A stretch of DNA of 34,474 nucleotides. Origin: an uncultured Bacteroidota bacterium. GTDB taxonomy: Bacteria; Bacteroidota; Bacteroidia; Bacteroidales; 4484-276. The notes under the pieces were generated by a model. That model was not told where the DNA came from. It made no database searches and was given only the letters and a program-made list of their open reading frames with translations. A program made the position numbers and the translations under genes. This document shows positions 23,457 to 33,002 of this stretch, piece after piece (the first letter of the stretch is position 1; every line of letters begins with the position of its first letter). Location: positions 1 to 34,474 of the forward strand of contig CAJATL010000138.1 in the NCBI GenBank assembly GCA_903944895.1. The letters are read 5' to 3'.

Positions 23457-24769
23457 TTATTTTTTCGAATAATATGATCCGGCACCTTTGCTTCCTGAAC
23501 TCTCTATCAATTTTTTTTGAGTCAGATCAGCTAAATCACGTGAGGTTGTTTCGCGTGATGCTCCGGTAATTTTTTGATAATCTTTATTTGTTATTTTGTC
23601 ATTTTCATTAAAATGTTCCATAGCTAAAATTTGCCTTTCGTTAAGATTAAACAGTTTTAGATATGCTCTCCAATTGTTGAAAAGCGTAACACCAATCCCA
23701 CCAGTCATTTCCTCAATAATGGGTTTTGGAAGGTGTGCTTTTTCACATTCTTCAATTATTTTAATGGTACCCCTTCCCCAGGCCTCAATCAAACCACCTT
23801 TGAAAAACAAATCAGCAAGAAGTTTATTCCTTGGGTGCGAAGCATGTTTTCGTTTCAGGTCTTCGATGGTAAGGTTTTCAGGTAAAGTTCCAAAATTCCA
23901 TACCATAAACTTATCGTCGTAAATGCTAACCTGAATCGGAGGGCCGGAATAATGACGGTGAACAATTGCATTAAAAGAATTTCCCTTACTGCCTCATAAG
24001 GATATTCGGGCGTTTCGATGCGATGCAAGCCATTGTAACTGATACTCTTCCTGAAATATTTTTTATCCAAAATTTCCATTGCAGAATCAGCCATTTCAAA
24101 AATGTTTCCTGAAATCAATTCCTGCGACAATAAATCCGAATCTTTTACACCAAATCGTCCGATTTTAAGATAAGCCGTCAGGTGATATTTTTGAGGGTCT
24201 TTCCCAAACAAAAGTATTGCAGCACGTTTCAGGTTTTTCCCTTCCATCAGCCTTAAATTCACCAATAATTTGGTCAGATCTGCTTCCTGGCCAGCATTTG
24301 GTAAACGATAGCTTTTTACAGCGCCTGATTTGAAAGCGTTTACGGCTTCAGGATTTAATTCGTCAATAGTGGCGCTATCATCAATTGATTCATCCCAGGT
24401 TTTTCCTGATTTTCGCATCAAAAAGTCATTCAGTGAAATCCCTTTCAACTCTTGCAGGGTGCTTCCAGACCGGAAATAATATTTTCCCTTAAACGAAATT
24501 GCGACTTCATAGGGTGGAACAACAATTTCCAGATAAACAATTTGATTTTTTTCGAGAAGATTGATTTCACACGAAACCCCTAAATGACTTATTATTTTAT
24601 TGGGAATTTCTTCAGCAAGTGTTTTGTAGTTACTTAAGCCTATTACTTCCCCCTGGTCATTAATACCAACATATAGTCTTCCCCCGCCAGCATTTGCAAA
24701 ACCACAAATCCATTTAAGATATTCATCCCGCCATGAGGATTTAAACTCGATATTTTGATTTTCTTTCAT
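23457..24769 (-). pseudogene. AlbA_2 / ATP-binding protein with winged-helix C-terminus, one-base frameshift
   Basis: Two frames read as one protein of about 437 residues if one A is added near 23971 (minus strand ...CTTTTAATGCAATT, expected CTTTTAAATGCAATT, giving LLNAIVHRHYSGPPIQVSIY). The N-terminal Schlafen AlbA_2 domain shows ENQNIEFKSSW, ICGFANAGGGRLYVGI and YYFRSGSTLQEL. The middle has RAAILLFGKDPQKY. After the shift come the HATPase_c_4-type VWNFGTLPENLTIEDL and HASHPRNKLLADLFF...EAWGRGTIKI. The last 65 residues form a winged helix (TNKDYQKITGASRETTSRDLADL). Family knowledge: such proteins are DNA-binding ATPase-like regulators or defence-linked proteins. The break may be a real loss or a homopolymer sequencing error. 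The start at 24769 lies 33 bases downstream of the PEGA gene stop (24775 also possible). Confidence 0.85.
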
Positions 24770-24801
24770 CTGCATTACACTTTTGGTTTCAATACATCTT
24801 G

Positions 24802-26580
24802 TCAAAAATTCATTTGAATACTTAGTAAACCCCCACCCTCCACCGGCATAGCCGAAAAACCCATCTTTTGCTTTGCCTTGCCTTGTTTTGATGCGCTGAT
24901 GATCGCCATGGTGCCGCAAATGCCGCTCGCAATAAATGCTGCCGGCCAGATTTTATCTTCCGTCGCAATCTGATTGTGGAGATCTTCGGCATCGGTGGTG
25001 GCGGTTTTGTATTCGTTGTAATGTTTGTTTGCCGAATAATAAAAATAGCCACCAATCCCGGCGCTGGCAATGGTTCCGGCAAGCCACCAGTTCTTGTGCT
25101 TTTTGTATTTGCTAAAATCGGCTTTGGCCATGGCTTTTGCATCCGAAAGCATCGTAAACGAATATTCGCGCTGCTGTTCGGTAATCGTAAATTTTTGCTC
25201 CAGGGTCTGATAGCCAGTTTTTTCGAGCCGGATGGTGTTTTCGCCAAAAGGCAGGGTAAGCGTTTTGGCGGTGCTGCCCTCGCTTTTTTTGTTGATCGTC
25301 AGTTGAGCACCGGAAGGATTGCTGCTGATGTGCACTTCCCGGAAGTTGGTCAGGTTTTCGGTGAGTGTTGTGCGCTCGTTTTCTCTGATTTCTGCCTGAG
25401 TTTTCACGGTGGCAAAGCCTTCTTTTTTAAGTATGATTTCGTAATTCCCGATGATCAGATCGTTGATAATTCGGGGGCTTTTGCCTTTGTTTTCGGTATT
25501 GATGAGGATGTCGGCTTCCGGTGGTGTGGTGAGCACCGAGAGGCTGCCGATGATGGGTTTTAGTGTGATTTGCAGTTTCTCGGTGATGCCGGCAGCGATG
25601 CTTACTTTGCGGGAATCGGTGTAGAATTTTTCGCGTTTTACCTCGATGGTGTGGAGGCCTGCAATCAAAATGCCGTTGTAGGTGCCGGAATTTTTCAGGA
25701 TTCCGTCAATAAAAATCTGGTCGTTGCTGGTGGCGGTGATTTCGATATTTCCGAAAATCGGATTCAGCGGAACCTCGAGCCTGGTGGTTTTATTATCTTC
25801 AATTATGAAGGTACGGGTAGCCGGTTCGTACAAATCGGTTTGCAGGATGATGTTGTGTGAGCCAGTCGGCAGGGTGTCGATGGTGGCAGGCAGGCGGAGT
25901 TGGAGGTCGCCCCCGTCGATCGTAACTTTTGTGGCAAGTCCGGCAGGTAAAACCGACAGGTTTAGCGAGCCAAAATTAGCATCCAGCGGTATTTCCAGTT
26001 TGTTGGTCGAATCGACAAAAACCCTGAAATCGCCGGTTTTCTCATAAAAATATTTCTTACTCAGCCTGAAATTGTAATAGCCGCTTGCCATTTCCTGCTG
26101 GAATGGTGATTTTCCTTTGTAAACTTCGTCAACCCAAACATCGGCTCCTTCAGGAATTGTCCGGATTAAAATCATTCCCGTTTTAATGCCGGTGGTCGCT
26201 TCACCGGATTTTTTCCCGGTTAATATCATCCTGTAAACCGCGAATTCGTTGATGCTTTCGGGAAGGTTGTAATTCAGCGGGATAAATCCTTCCTTCATGA
26301 TTTTCACCTGCCGCTCCCCTGCCGAAACATACAACCAATATTCCCCGGTTTTCTTCTCGATATTTCCTACAATTCCCGAATTACTGTCGAACGAAAGCCC
26401 GTTTAAATCGGTGAGAATCCTGATGAGGGCGCAAGGATTGTCGTTTACATCATTGCGTGCGTGGGTGCGGGCAGAGAGGTCGTTTACGGCTTTTTCGAAC
26501 GATTTAACTTCAAATTCATCGGCCACCAGGTTTGCAGCAATAAAGACCAGAAAAAACAGGGTAAAAAAGGACTTATTCAT
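24802..26580 (-). CDS. Multi-PEGA-domain surface/periplasmic protein with C-terminal membrane helices
   Basis: 592 residues. A signal peptide (FFTLFFLVFIAANLVA) is followed by a region of about 100 residues and then about five PEGA-type beta domains in series (about 130-470). These include RTIPEGADVWVDEVYKGKSPF, VTIDGG, DQIFIDGILKN, TTPPEADILINTENKGKSP and SSNPSGAQLTINKKSEG. Near the C-terminus are a basic patch, a hydrophobic segment (WWLAGTIASAGIGGYFYY) and a second one (AAFIASGICGTMAII). Family knowledge: PEGA domains are found in surface-layer and envelope proteins, with little known of their partners. It is transcribed divergently from the LPP20-like gene, each with a TAAATTTG -7 element in the shared region, which suggests the two work together. 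Confidence 0.8.
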   Translation of the reverse strand: MNKSFFTLFFLVFIAANLVADEFEVKSFEKAVNDLSARTHARNDVNDNPCALIRILTDLNGLSFDSNSGIVGNIEKKTGEYWLYVSAGERQVKIMKEGFIPLNYNLPESINEFAVYRMILTGKKSGEATTGIKTGMILIRTIPEGADVWVDEVYKGKSPFQQEMASGYYNFRLSKKYFYEKTGDFRVFVDSTNKLEIPLDANFGSLNLSVLPAGLATKVTIDGGDLQLRLPATIDTLPTGSHNIILQTDLYEPATRTFIIEDNKTTRLEVPLNPIFGNIEITATSNDQIFIDGILKNSGTYNGILIAGLHTIEVKREKFYTDSRKVSIAAGITEKLQITLKPIIGSLSVLTTPPEADILINTENKGKSPRIINDLIIGNYEIILKKEGFATVKTQAEIRENERTTLTENLTNFREVHISSNPSGAQLTINKKSEGSTAKTLTLPFGENTIRLEKTGYQTLEQKFTITEQQREYSFTMLSDAKAMAKADFSKYKKHKNWWLAGTIASAGIGGYFYYSANKHYNEYKTATTDAEDLHNQIATEDKIWPAAFIASGICGTMAIISASKQGKAKQKMGFSAMPVEGGGLLSIQMNF

Positions 26581-26609
26581 GATTGAGATTTTGGTGCACT
26601 TTAATCAGG

Positions 26610-26617
26610 CAAATTTA
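26610..26617 (-). promoter_or_regulatory. -7 promoter element for the PEGA gene
   Basis: The minus strand reads TAAATTTG, 30 bases upstream of the ATG at 26580. It is identical to the element facing the other way at 26660-26667. Confidence 0.5.
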
Positions 26618-26659
26618 GCAAACTAATGATGAAATCCGCTGCAATTCATTTTTAATTTC

Positions 26660-26667
26660 TAAATTTG
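26660..26667 (+). promoter_or_regulatory. -7 promoter element for the LPP20-like gene
   Basis: TAAATTTG lies 20 bases before the first ATG (26687) and 38 before the second (26705). Confidence 0.5.
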
Positions 26668-26704
26668 GCCGCATTCTTTTATAGAAATGAAATTGCCTCC
26701 GAAA

Positions 26705-28543
26705 ATGAAAAAATCGTTACTCATCTTAATCCTGACAACCTGTTTTTTGCAGGCGTTTACTCAAAACAGGCCGGTTAGCCCGGAAGAAATACAAAACTCG
26801 GGCAACTACATTTTTGGGATTGGCGAAGGCAGCAATTTTGATGAGGCCGACAAAAATGCACTCGATCATCTCATCAGCCAGATTTCGGTGCAGGTTGAAA
26901 GCTATTTTGAAGATTTTATGAGCGAAACCAACGGCAACGTCAATCAATACACCAAATCGGTTGTAAAAACGTATTCCAAAATAACGCTGCAAGAAGCCAA
27001 AAGCCTCCAGATCGAAGAAAAACGCAATTCCTTCAAAGTGATGCGCTACATCAGCAATGCCGACCTCGAAGGCATTTTTGAGAGCCGCCGGCAGAAAATT
27101 ATCGACTATGTAAAAACCGGCATCAATGCCGAAAAAGACCTCCGCATCGGCGATGCTTTGCGTAATTATTACTGGGCTTTGGTTTTGCTCAACAGCCACA
27201 AAGACCATGATAAAATTTCATTTCGCTTCGACGAAAATTCCGGCGAACAACTGCTGATGACAGCGCTGCCTGACAACATGAACCGAATTTTTACAAGACT
27301 TCAGATCAGCGTTTCCGGAATCGATTCGAAACCGGGAGATAAATACAAAGCTGTTTTTCTGGACCTGAAATATGATGGAAAACCAGTGGATAACCTGGAT
27401 TATACGTTTTGGACCGGCAACTCGAAATCGTGCCAGATCGGCGCAAGAAGCGGAAAGGGTATTGCTGAATTTTTCGGTGAGACGGAATTTCAGCTCACCT
27501 CGCTAAAAATAAATGTGGAGTACAGCTATCAGAATAAAACCAGCATCGACCTTGATGTGCGGGATGTTTTCGAAAATATTAAACTTCCCTATTTTGAGCG
27601 TTCGGTGTATAGGATCGAATTACCCGCGGAAGCACCTGATGAAAGACTTTCTGTCGGCGCAAATTCATCAAAAATCACTTTCGAAAAAATCAATAAAGTC
27701 GAAAAGGAACGGAAAGTCAGGAAAAATGTGCAGGAAGTTGTCGAAGCCATCAGGAGCAGGCATTTTGAAGTGGTTGCAGATAAATTCACACCCGCAGGCT
27801 GGGAAATGTTCAATACGCTTATCAGCAGCGGAAATGTAAAAGTGTTGCCTTTGATCGATACGCTAAAAATAGTAACGATCGACAGCACCGTGATTGTTCG
27901 CTCGGTTCCGATGAAATTTTCGTACCAGAATAATAAGCGTGAGTTTATCGAACAGGTGAATTTTACCTTTAACCATGATTTAAAAATTGATGCCATTTCA
28001 TTTTCCATCGGAGATAAGTCTCTTGCCGACATCGTTGATAAAGGTGAGCGCTTCGGCACTGTGGAAGACAAATATGTGCTCATCAGTTTCCTGGAAAACT
28101 ACAAAACTGCGTATTGTCTGAAACGTCTCGATTATATCGAAGAAATTTTCGCTGACAATGCCTTGATTATTGTCGGGCATCTGGTAAAAGAGGCCGAACC
28201 TATCGATGGCATGTACGCCCGCGCCGGCAGTAAAAAGGTGGAATATATCGAACTCAGCAAAATGGAATACATCTCAAGGTTGCGAAAGGTTTTTAACTCG
28301 AACGAATTTGTGAATATCCATTTTGAGGATAATATTGTGAAAAGGCTGAATGGCGATTCGAAAATTTACGGCATCCAGCTTAAACAGGATTATACTTCGA
28401 CAAGCTACGCCGACAAAGGCTACCTTTTCCTGATGATAGATTTGAACGATTCCATCAATCCAAAAATATACGTGCGCACCTGGCAACCCGAAAAAAACGA
28501 AGATGGCTCCATATTCGGGCTAAGTGATTTTTCGATTCATTGA
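26705..28543 (+). CDS. Exported LPP20-like protein with a C-terminal NTF2-like region
   Basis: 612 residues from the ATG at 26705 (26687 would add six). The signal peptide is KKSLLILILTTCFLQAFTQ. The N-terminal part (about 30-165) has the LPP20-type pattern: NYIFGIGEGSNFDEADKNAL, an LISQISVQVES strand, and QIEEKRNSFKVMRYISNADLEGIFESR. A middle beta region (200-300) follows, then two segments resembling NTF2/SnoaL-type folds (VVEAIRSRHFEVVADKFTPAGWEMF and YKTAYCLKRLDYIEEIFADNALII). Family knowledge: LPP20-like proteins are envelope proteins of unknown biochemical role. The divergent PEGA gene is the obvious partner. There is no lipobox: the Cys in the signal lacks the right context. The gene converges with the papain-like peptidase across a palindromic element. 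Confidence 0.7.
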   Translation: MKKSLLILILTTCFLQAFTQNRPVSPEEIQNSGNYIFGIGEGSNFDEADKNALDHLISQISVQVESYFEDFMSETNGNVNQYTKSVVKTYSKITLQEAKSLQIEEKRNSFKVMRYISNADLEGIFESRRQKIIDYVKTGINAEKDLRIGDALRNYYWALVLLNSHKDHDKISFRFDENSGEQLLMTALPDNMNRIFTRLQISVSGIDSKPGDKYKAVFLDLKYDGKPVDNLDYTFWTGNSKSCQIGARSGKGIAEFFGETEFQLTSLKINVEYSYQNKTSIDLDVRDVFENIKLPYFERSVYRIELPAEAPDERLSVGANSSKITFEKINKVEKERKVRKNVQEVVEAIRSRHFEVVADKFTPAGWEMFNTLISSGNVKVLPLIDTLKIVTIDSTVIVRSVPMKFSYQNNKREFIEQVNFTFNHDLKIDAISFSIGDKSLADIVDKGERFGTVEDKYVLISFLENYKTAYCLKRLDYIEEIFADNALIIVGHLVKEAEPIDGMYARAGSKKVEYIELSKMEYISRLRKVFNSNEFVNIHFEDNIVKRLNGDSKIYGIQLKQDYTSTSYADKGYLFLMIDLNDSINPKIYVRTWQPEKNEDGSIFGLSDFSIH

Positions 28544-28564
28544 TTATCCCGAAATCTAAAATCA

Positions 28565-28610
28565 AAACCTCACAGGTTTTATCCCGATAGCTATCGGGAC
28601 TGGTAGGTTT
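28565..28610. terminator. Composite palindrome between convergent genes, possible bidirectional terminator
   Basis: Outer arms AAACCTCACAGGTTTT (28565-28580) and CTGGTAGGTTT (28600-28610) enclose a perfect 18-base palindrome TCCCGATAGCTATCGGGA (28582-28599). It lies between the stops of two convergent genes, where a hairpin could end transcription from both sides. The outer arms match the element at 8248-8280, so it is also a dispersed repeat, here with a different core. Confidence 0.6.
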
Positions 28611-28625
28611 CACAGCCATTTTAAT

Positions 28626-31600
28626 TTAGCGCGCAATCACCAGTTTCCGGCTGATCATCTCATTATTTCCAATTAAATTAAGATAATAAACGCCTTCGGC
28701 TTCGGAAGTAAGGTTGATGAAAATCCCGTTTTTGCCATCAAAGTTCACGGTTTTTTGGGAAATGGTTTTCCCTGACGAATTGTAAATCTTCATCAGATAT
28801 TCGCCGATAAAACGGGTGGTGAGTTGTATCTCAATAATACCGTTTCCGGGATTTGGAATTACTTTCAGATCACCTGCCAGCAAGTTCTCCAGACCGGTGC
28901 AGTCGTCAACAACAGCGTCGAGGTTTGCTGAATTCTCACAACCATGATTATCGTTAAAAGTATAGGTAAGAAAATGCGTGCCAACGCCCGCAACTTCGGG
29001 ATAAAACCAGCCATCAATAACATTTTCACCGGAATATACGCCGCCGGCAGGACTTCCTTCGGTGAGCTGATATGGCGGTGAATTGTGGCAGAAATTTTCG
29101 ATTGCTGCAAAGGTAACCACAGGCAAAGGCCACAAAGTAAGCGTTAAACTGTGCGAAACATTGGTTATGCAAGGTGACACCGGAAATCCCGTTAAAGTAA
29201 GATCAACCGAGCCTGCTGCAAGGTCATTTGTTCCGGGATGATAAACCGTTGTCAGGTTTGCCGGATTATCGAAAGTTCCGTTTCCGGAAGTTGACCATAA
29301 CGAATTATCCGAGTTTACCATCGAACCATTTAAACTAACATTTGTAACAACGGCACAGAGCGATGCATCATTTCCGGCCCAGACGATGGGCAAATGCTCA
29401 ATAAAAACCATCACAACGTCGCTCATCGGGGAGCCACCCGCATCATAGGCAGTAATTGTAAGCTCAGCCGAGGAATTATTGACATCCTCATTGCCAGGCG
29501 TATAAACAGGATTAAGCAAGGTGTTATCGCTGAAAGTGCCATCGCCGCTGCTTGTCCATAAAAACGAAACTGCATTTACGGCCACAGCATTCATCTGTGC
29601 CGATTGATCCTGGCAGATGCTGATATCCGAACCAGCAGTGACAACCAAAGTTTGCTGCACACTTGGCGGGAAAACGATAAAATCAACCCAGGCACGATCG
29701 CTGCCCGAAACCGTATTAACGTCCTTTTTATAAGCCCATTTAAAAATCCTGGTTCCAGCTTCAACAGGGTAAGAGGCGTGCGCCCATCCTACATTGCCAG
29801 CCCATGAGCCAACGATATTTCCATCAACCGAAAACTGGAGAAAGTCGTAATTAGCTTCGCTCGAAACCTTATAATAAAAGCTTATTTCGCTATTCGATAA
29901 AACATCAGCTTCGAGAAAAACCTCACTGGTTTGATTATCACCTATCGAGCCTGACTCCATGCAATAACTGCCCTCATAAGGCGAGGTCTGACTTATTTGC
30001 CATGGCGAATTTCCCGAAAACTCCCAGTCATAGCTGCTAAAATCACCAGTTTCGAAGTCCTCGGTAATAAAGCCGACGGTTGCAAAAATGATGTCGCTAA
30101 CCGAAAAGCCATCCTCTGCGAGCGCTTCAACAGTAAAATTGGCTAAATGACCAATCGGAGTAGTTTCGTCTATCGAAATATTAAAAGTAGCCTCAGCAAC
30201 TGCACTTCCCGGAATATTGCCCAGGTTGACTGAGCCTGTATTAACGGTGATGAACGGATCGTTGGTTTGTAGCGATGCAGCCACATTAAAAGCTTCGCCA
30301 CCACCATTATTTTTAATCTGAACAATTATATCTGCATCCTCGCCAGGCTCCAGATAACCATTGTTTCCATCACTGATCTGATAGCCATAAATGACCAACA
30401 AAGGTGTGTAGGCTTTGAGATAAATATGGCTGTCGAAACTTTCGGCGGGTACAACTATTTCGGTCGAAAATATGAGATCGTGATTGTTAGGCACTGTTTC
30501 CAGCACATCAAAATTAAAAGCATTGGTAAATGTTTTGGTTTCGCCGGGCTGAAAAACACTCAGTGTTTCGGTGTTGTCGATTATCGAGATATATTCATCC
30601 TCTGTAAGAATGGTCATGCTTTGAGCATTTACAACTTCCTGGCTGATATTCTGTAATTCAACGGTTACGCTGGCATTTTCGCCGTATTCGATAATGCTGT
30701 TACCACCAGCCGAAGCGGTCACGCTTCTGATGATAATTTTGTTGATGCCATCGGTAAAAAACGGCAACGATTTGGTGTTTCGAAGTCCGTTTGCATCTTT
30801 GATAAAGAAATCAATATTCACAGCTTCATAAGGCATTGTTGGCGTTCCATGAAATAATCCATCGCGGGTAAGCTTCATCTCGGTGTAGCTATAATCAGGC
30901 TCGATGGTGATTTTTGTATTGGGCACAATATTAAAAGTATTGGAAATGTCGAGCAACTCGTAGTTAAACGAATTTCCTTCCGAAACACCGGCGTACCACT
31001 TATTCCATGAAGAGGCCGTAACACTGCCATAATAAAATTCAATTTTCCCTGAAGGATAAATACTGATGGCAAAGTTGAGTATATTATTTGAACTGTACTC
31101 GATGGCTTTCCAGCGGAAGGTAGCCTTATCGGCATTTCCTTCGTACCAGATACCCCCGCCACCGGATATTCCAAGTGTTTTTGTCATATATGGGGCAATA
31201 CTTCTCAGATTTCTGAAAATATTGAATTCGTCAATTACGAAAGTCCAGGGAAATTCGCTGGCTTCAAACATCAGGTAACCATCGGTATGAAGATAAACCT
31301 TGTTGTATTTTTTGTCATAAAATGGAAACTCAAAATCAATTTGCTTAGTGGCATAACCAGAACCTGTGCTCGTTGGTGTTAATTGCTGGGCGGTAATTTC
31401 AGGAAAAATTTCTGTTGAATTGCTGTTGATATAATTTTGCTGCAGATACCAGCGGTAAGGCTCCGTTCCCTGCGTTCCGATCATCTGATTCTGATAGGGT
31501 TCATTAATGGTTGCAGGCGGAAGGTCGGCGTTTAAAACTTCCGGGGGATTAAAAGCAACAGTTGCTCCTACAGCAATGGCTGTAAGCCCATTTTCGATAA

Positions 31601-33002
31601 GCGGAATATTTGTTTGTGCACAGGGAGTTTCGGTCAGGCCATTTGTGTAGTTCATCACCGACCATGAATTGATCAATCCTGTGCCCATATTTCCGCTGTC
31701 GTCTTCATCAACCAACAGGAAGAAAGTAGCAGGCTGTCCGTTTTCGACAAAGCTTAACAGTGGCGTGACATCAAGTCCAAATTCGAGGGTTTTATCAGCA
31801 ACTGTAGTTCCACCCTGCATAAATAAATTTCCGGCCTGGTAATTTAAGATAGGAAACTCCATAATATTTGTCGGGGATGTTGCATTTGCTTCGGGAGAAA
31901 CCCCAGCCATAACCTTGATTTTATTTCTCGAATCGTGTGTTAAATTAACTTTAAAGGTTAGCTGAGGATCGGTGTTTTCTTTGGCCTGCATCACCGAAAC
32001 GCATTGGTTCCAGACGCCTCCCTGTGCCAGCGAACGGCAAAGTGCGTTATAGGTGCAATAAGCAAAACCGGCGTTTCCCCAGCTTGTTGCCGAATAACTG
32101 TTGGCAAGTTTTACGCCACCGATTTCCCAATCTCTGAAATCAACAATTCCATCGTTGTTAATATCTTCGTCATTCGTATATCGGCCGTCGTTGTTGTAAT
32201 CCCAGCGGATCGAGTCGTGATAAGCCACCACACAAAGGGCATGATTGGCAGAAGTACCAAGCGATGTTAAAACATACTTACCTGCTTCGGGAGTTCCGGC
32301 AGGCAGTTGCTGACTTGCCGACATATAAGAACAATAAATATTTCCTACTCCGCCCACATCTGAACCATCAAGATGGTTGTCGATCCAGTTTTTCAGTATT
32401 GTGAGGCCATCTTCATCTTTTAAGGAAATCGAATAAAATTCCCACATCCGGTTTTTCATTGCCCGGTAATACGAGTCATAGCCGCTCATCCATCGCGAAG
32501 TGCCGCCATAATTCAACGATCCGCCATAATCGACAACATTGGGAGTTCCAACTTCGCGGATAATATTCCAACTGTCAAAAAAAGCACAGGCTGAGCCATT
32601 TCCCTGGTTGCTCCAGTTAAAGACAAAATGTGTGGGATATTGATTTGCTATCACATTTGCAGGCAGGTTTCTTAAACGATCCATTTCGTAAGTGAAGGTG
32701 TAAGCCACGCCGCTTGCCTGCCCGCATTCGAGGCTGGACTGGTTAAAAATGGGCCTGAAATATGGAAGTAATGAATTATCAACGTTAACAGGTAACTCGC
32801 GGTTTCTCAGATTTTCGGGAAGTTTTAACACCGGCAGTGAAGCCTGGAAAATAGAATCCTCCTTTGTGAGCAGTGGCAGGCCATCAACAAAGATGATTTC
32901 TTTGCCGTTTTGGATAAACACTTGTCGTTCCTGAGCAAACGCGGAGTTTACAACTTCGAAAAACAGACATAAACCAACAAACAAAAAAGTAATATTCTTC
33001 AT
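28626..33002 (-). CDS. T9SS-secreted papain-like (C1A) peptidase, multidomain, with EF-hand insertion
   Basis: 1458 residues. The signal peptide is FLFVGLCLFFEVVNSAFAQ. The C1A domain spans about 80-340: Q88 and Cys93 in FNQSSLECGQASG (papain-like oxyanion Gln and nucleophile), His254 in SANHALCVVAYHD, and Asn301 in KLANSYSATSWGNAGFAY. Between His and Asn lie two back-to-back EF-hand loops, D268-x-N-x-D-G...E279 and D280-x-N-x-D-G...D291. Beta domains follow, including a module with NNGYLEPGED, a MAM/CBM-like domain (about 1050-1190, EDFETGDFSSYDWEFSG) and PKD/Ig-like repeats. It ends in a type A T9SS sorting domain (about 1380-1458, VIPNPGNGIIEIQL...GVYYLNLIG...KLVIAR). Role inferred: an outer-surface or released protease that may need calcium. 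It is a second secreted cysteine peptidase beside the C25 gene. Exact specificity is unknown. Confidence 0.9.
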   Translation of the reverse strand: MKNITFLFVGLCLFFEVVNSAFAQERQVFIQNGKEIIFVDGLPLLTKEDSIFQASLPVLKLPENLRNRELPVNVDNSLLPYFRPIFNQSSLECGQASGVAYTFTYEMDRLRNLPANVIANQYPTHFVFNWSNQGNGSACAFFDSWNIIREVGTPNVVDYGGSLNYGGTSRWMSGYDSYYRAMKNRMWEFYSISLKDEDGLTILKNWIDNHLDGSDVGGVGNIYCSYMSASQQLPAGTPEAGKYVLTSLGTSANHALCVVAYHDSIRWDYNNDGRYTNDEDINNDGIVDFRDWEIGGVKLANSYSATSWGNAGFAYCTYNALCRSLAQGGVWNQCVSVMQAKENTDPQLTFKVNLTHDSRNKIKVMAGVSPEANATSPTNIMEFPILNYQAGNLFMQGGTTVADKTLEFGLDVTPLLSFVENGQPATFFLLVDEDDSGNMGTGLINSWSVMNYTNGLTETPCAQTNIPLIENGLTAIAVGATVAFNPPEVLNADLPPATINEPYQNQMIGTQGTEPYRWYLQQNYINSNSTEIFPEITAQQLTPTSTGSGYATKQIDFEFPFYDKKYNKVYLHTDGYLMFEASEFPWTFVIDEFNIFRNLRSIAPYMTKTLGISGGGGIWYEGNADKATFRWKAIEYSSNNILNFAISIYPSGKIEFYYGSVTASSWNKWYAGVSEGNSFNYELLDISNTFNIVPNTKITIEPDYSYTEMKLTRDGLFHGTPTMPYEAVNIDFFIKDANGLRNTKSLPFFTDGINKIIIRSVTASAGGNSIIEYGENASVTVELQNISQEVVNAQSMTILTEDEYISIIDNTETLSVFQPGETKTFTNAFNFDVLETVPNNHDLIFSTEIVVPAESFDSHIYLKAYTPLLVIYGYQISDGNNGYLEPGEDADIIVQIKNNGGGEAFNVAASLQTNDPFITVNTGSVNLGNIPGSAVAEATFNISIDETTPIGHLANFTVEALAEDGFSVSDIIFATVGFITEDFETGDFSSYDWEFSGNSPWQISQTSPYEGSYCMESGSIGDNQTSEVFLEADVLSNSEISFYYKVSSEANYDFLQFSVDGNIVGSWAGNVGWAHASYPVEAGTRIFKWAYKKDVNTVSGSDRAWVDFIVFPPSVQQTLVVTAGSDISICQDQSAQMNAVAVNAVSFLWTSSGDGTFSDNTLLNPVYTPGNEDVNNSSAELTITAYDAGGSPMSDVVMVFIEHLPIVWAGNDASLCAVVTNVSLNGSMVNSDNSLWSTSGNGTFDNPANLTTVYHPGTNDLAAGSVDLTLTGFPVSPCITNVSHSLTLTLWPLPVVTFAAIENFCHNSPPYQLTEGSPAGGVYSGENVIDGWFYPEVAGVGTHFLTYTFNDNHGCENSANLDAVVDDCTGLENLLAGDLKVIPNPGNGIIEIQLTTRFIGEYLMKIYNSSGKTISQKTVNFDGKNGIFINLTSEAEGVYYLNLIGNNEMISRKLVIAR

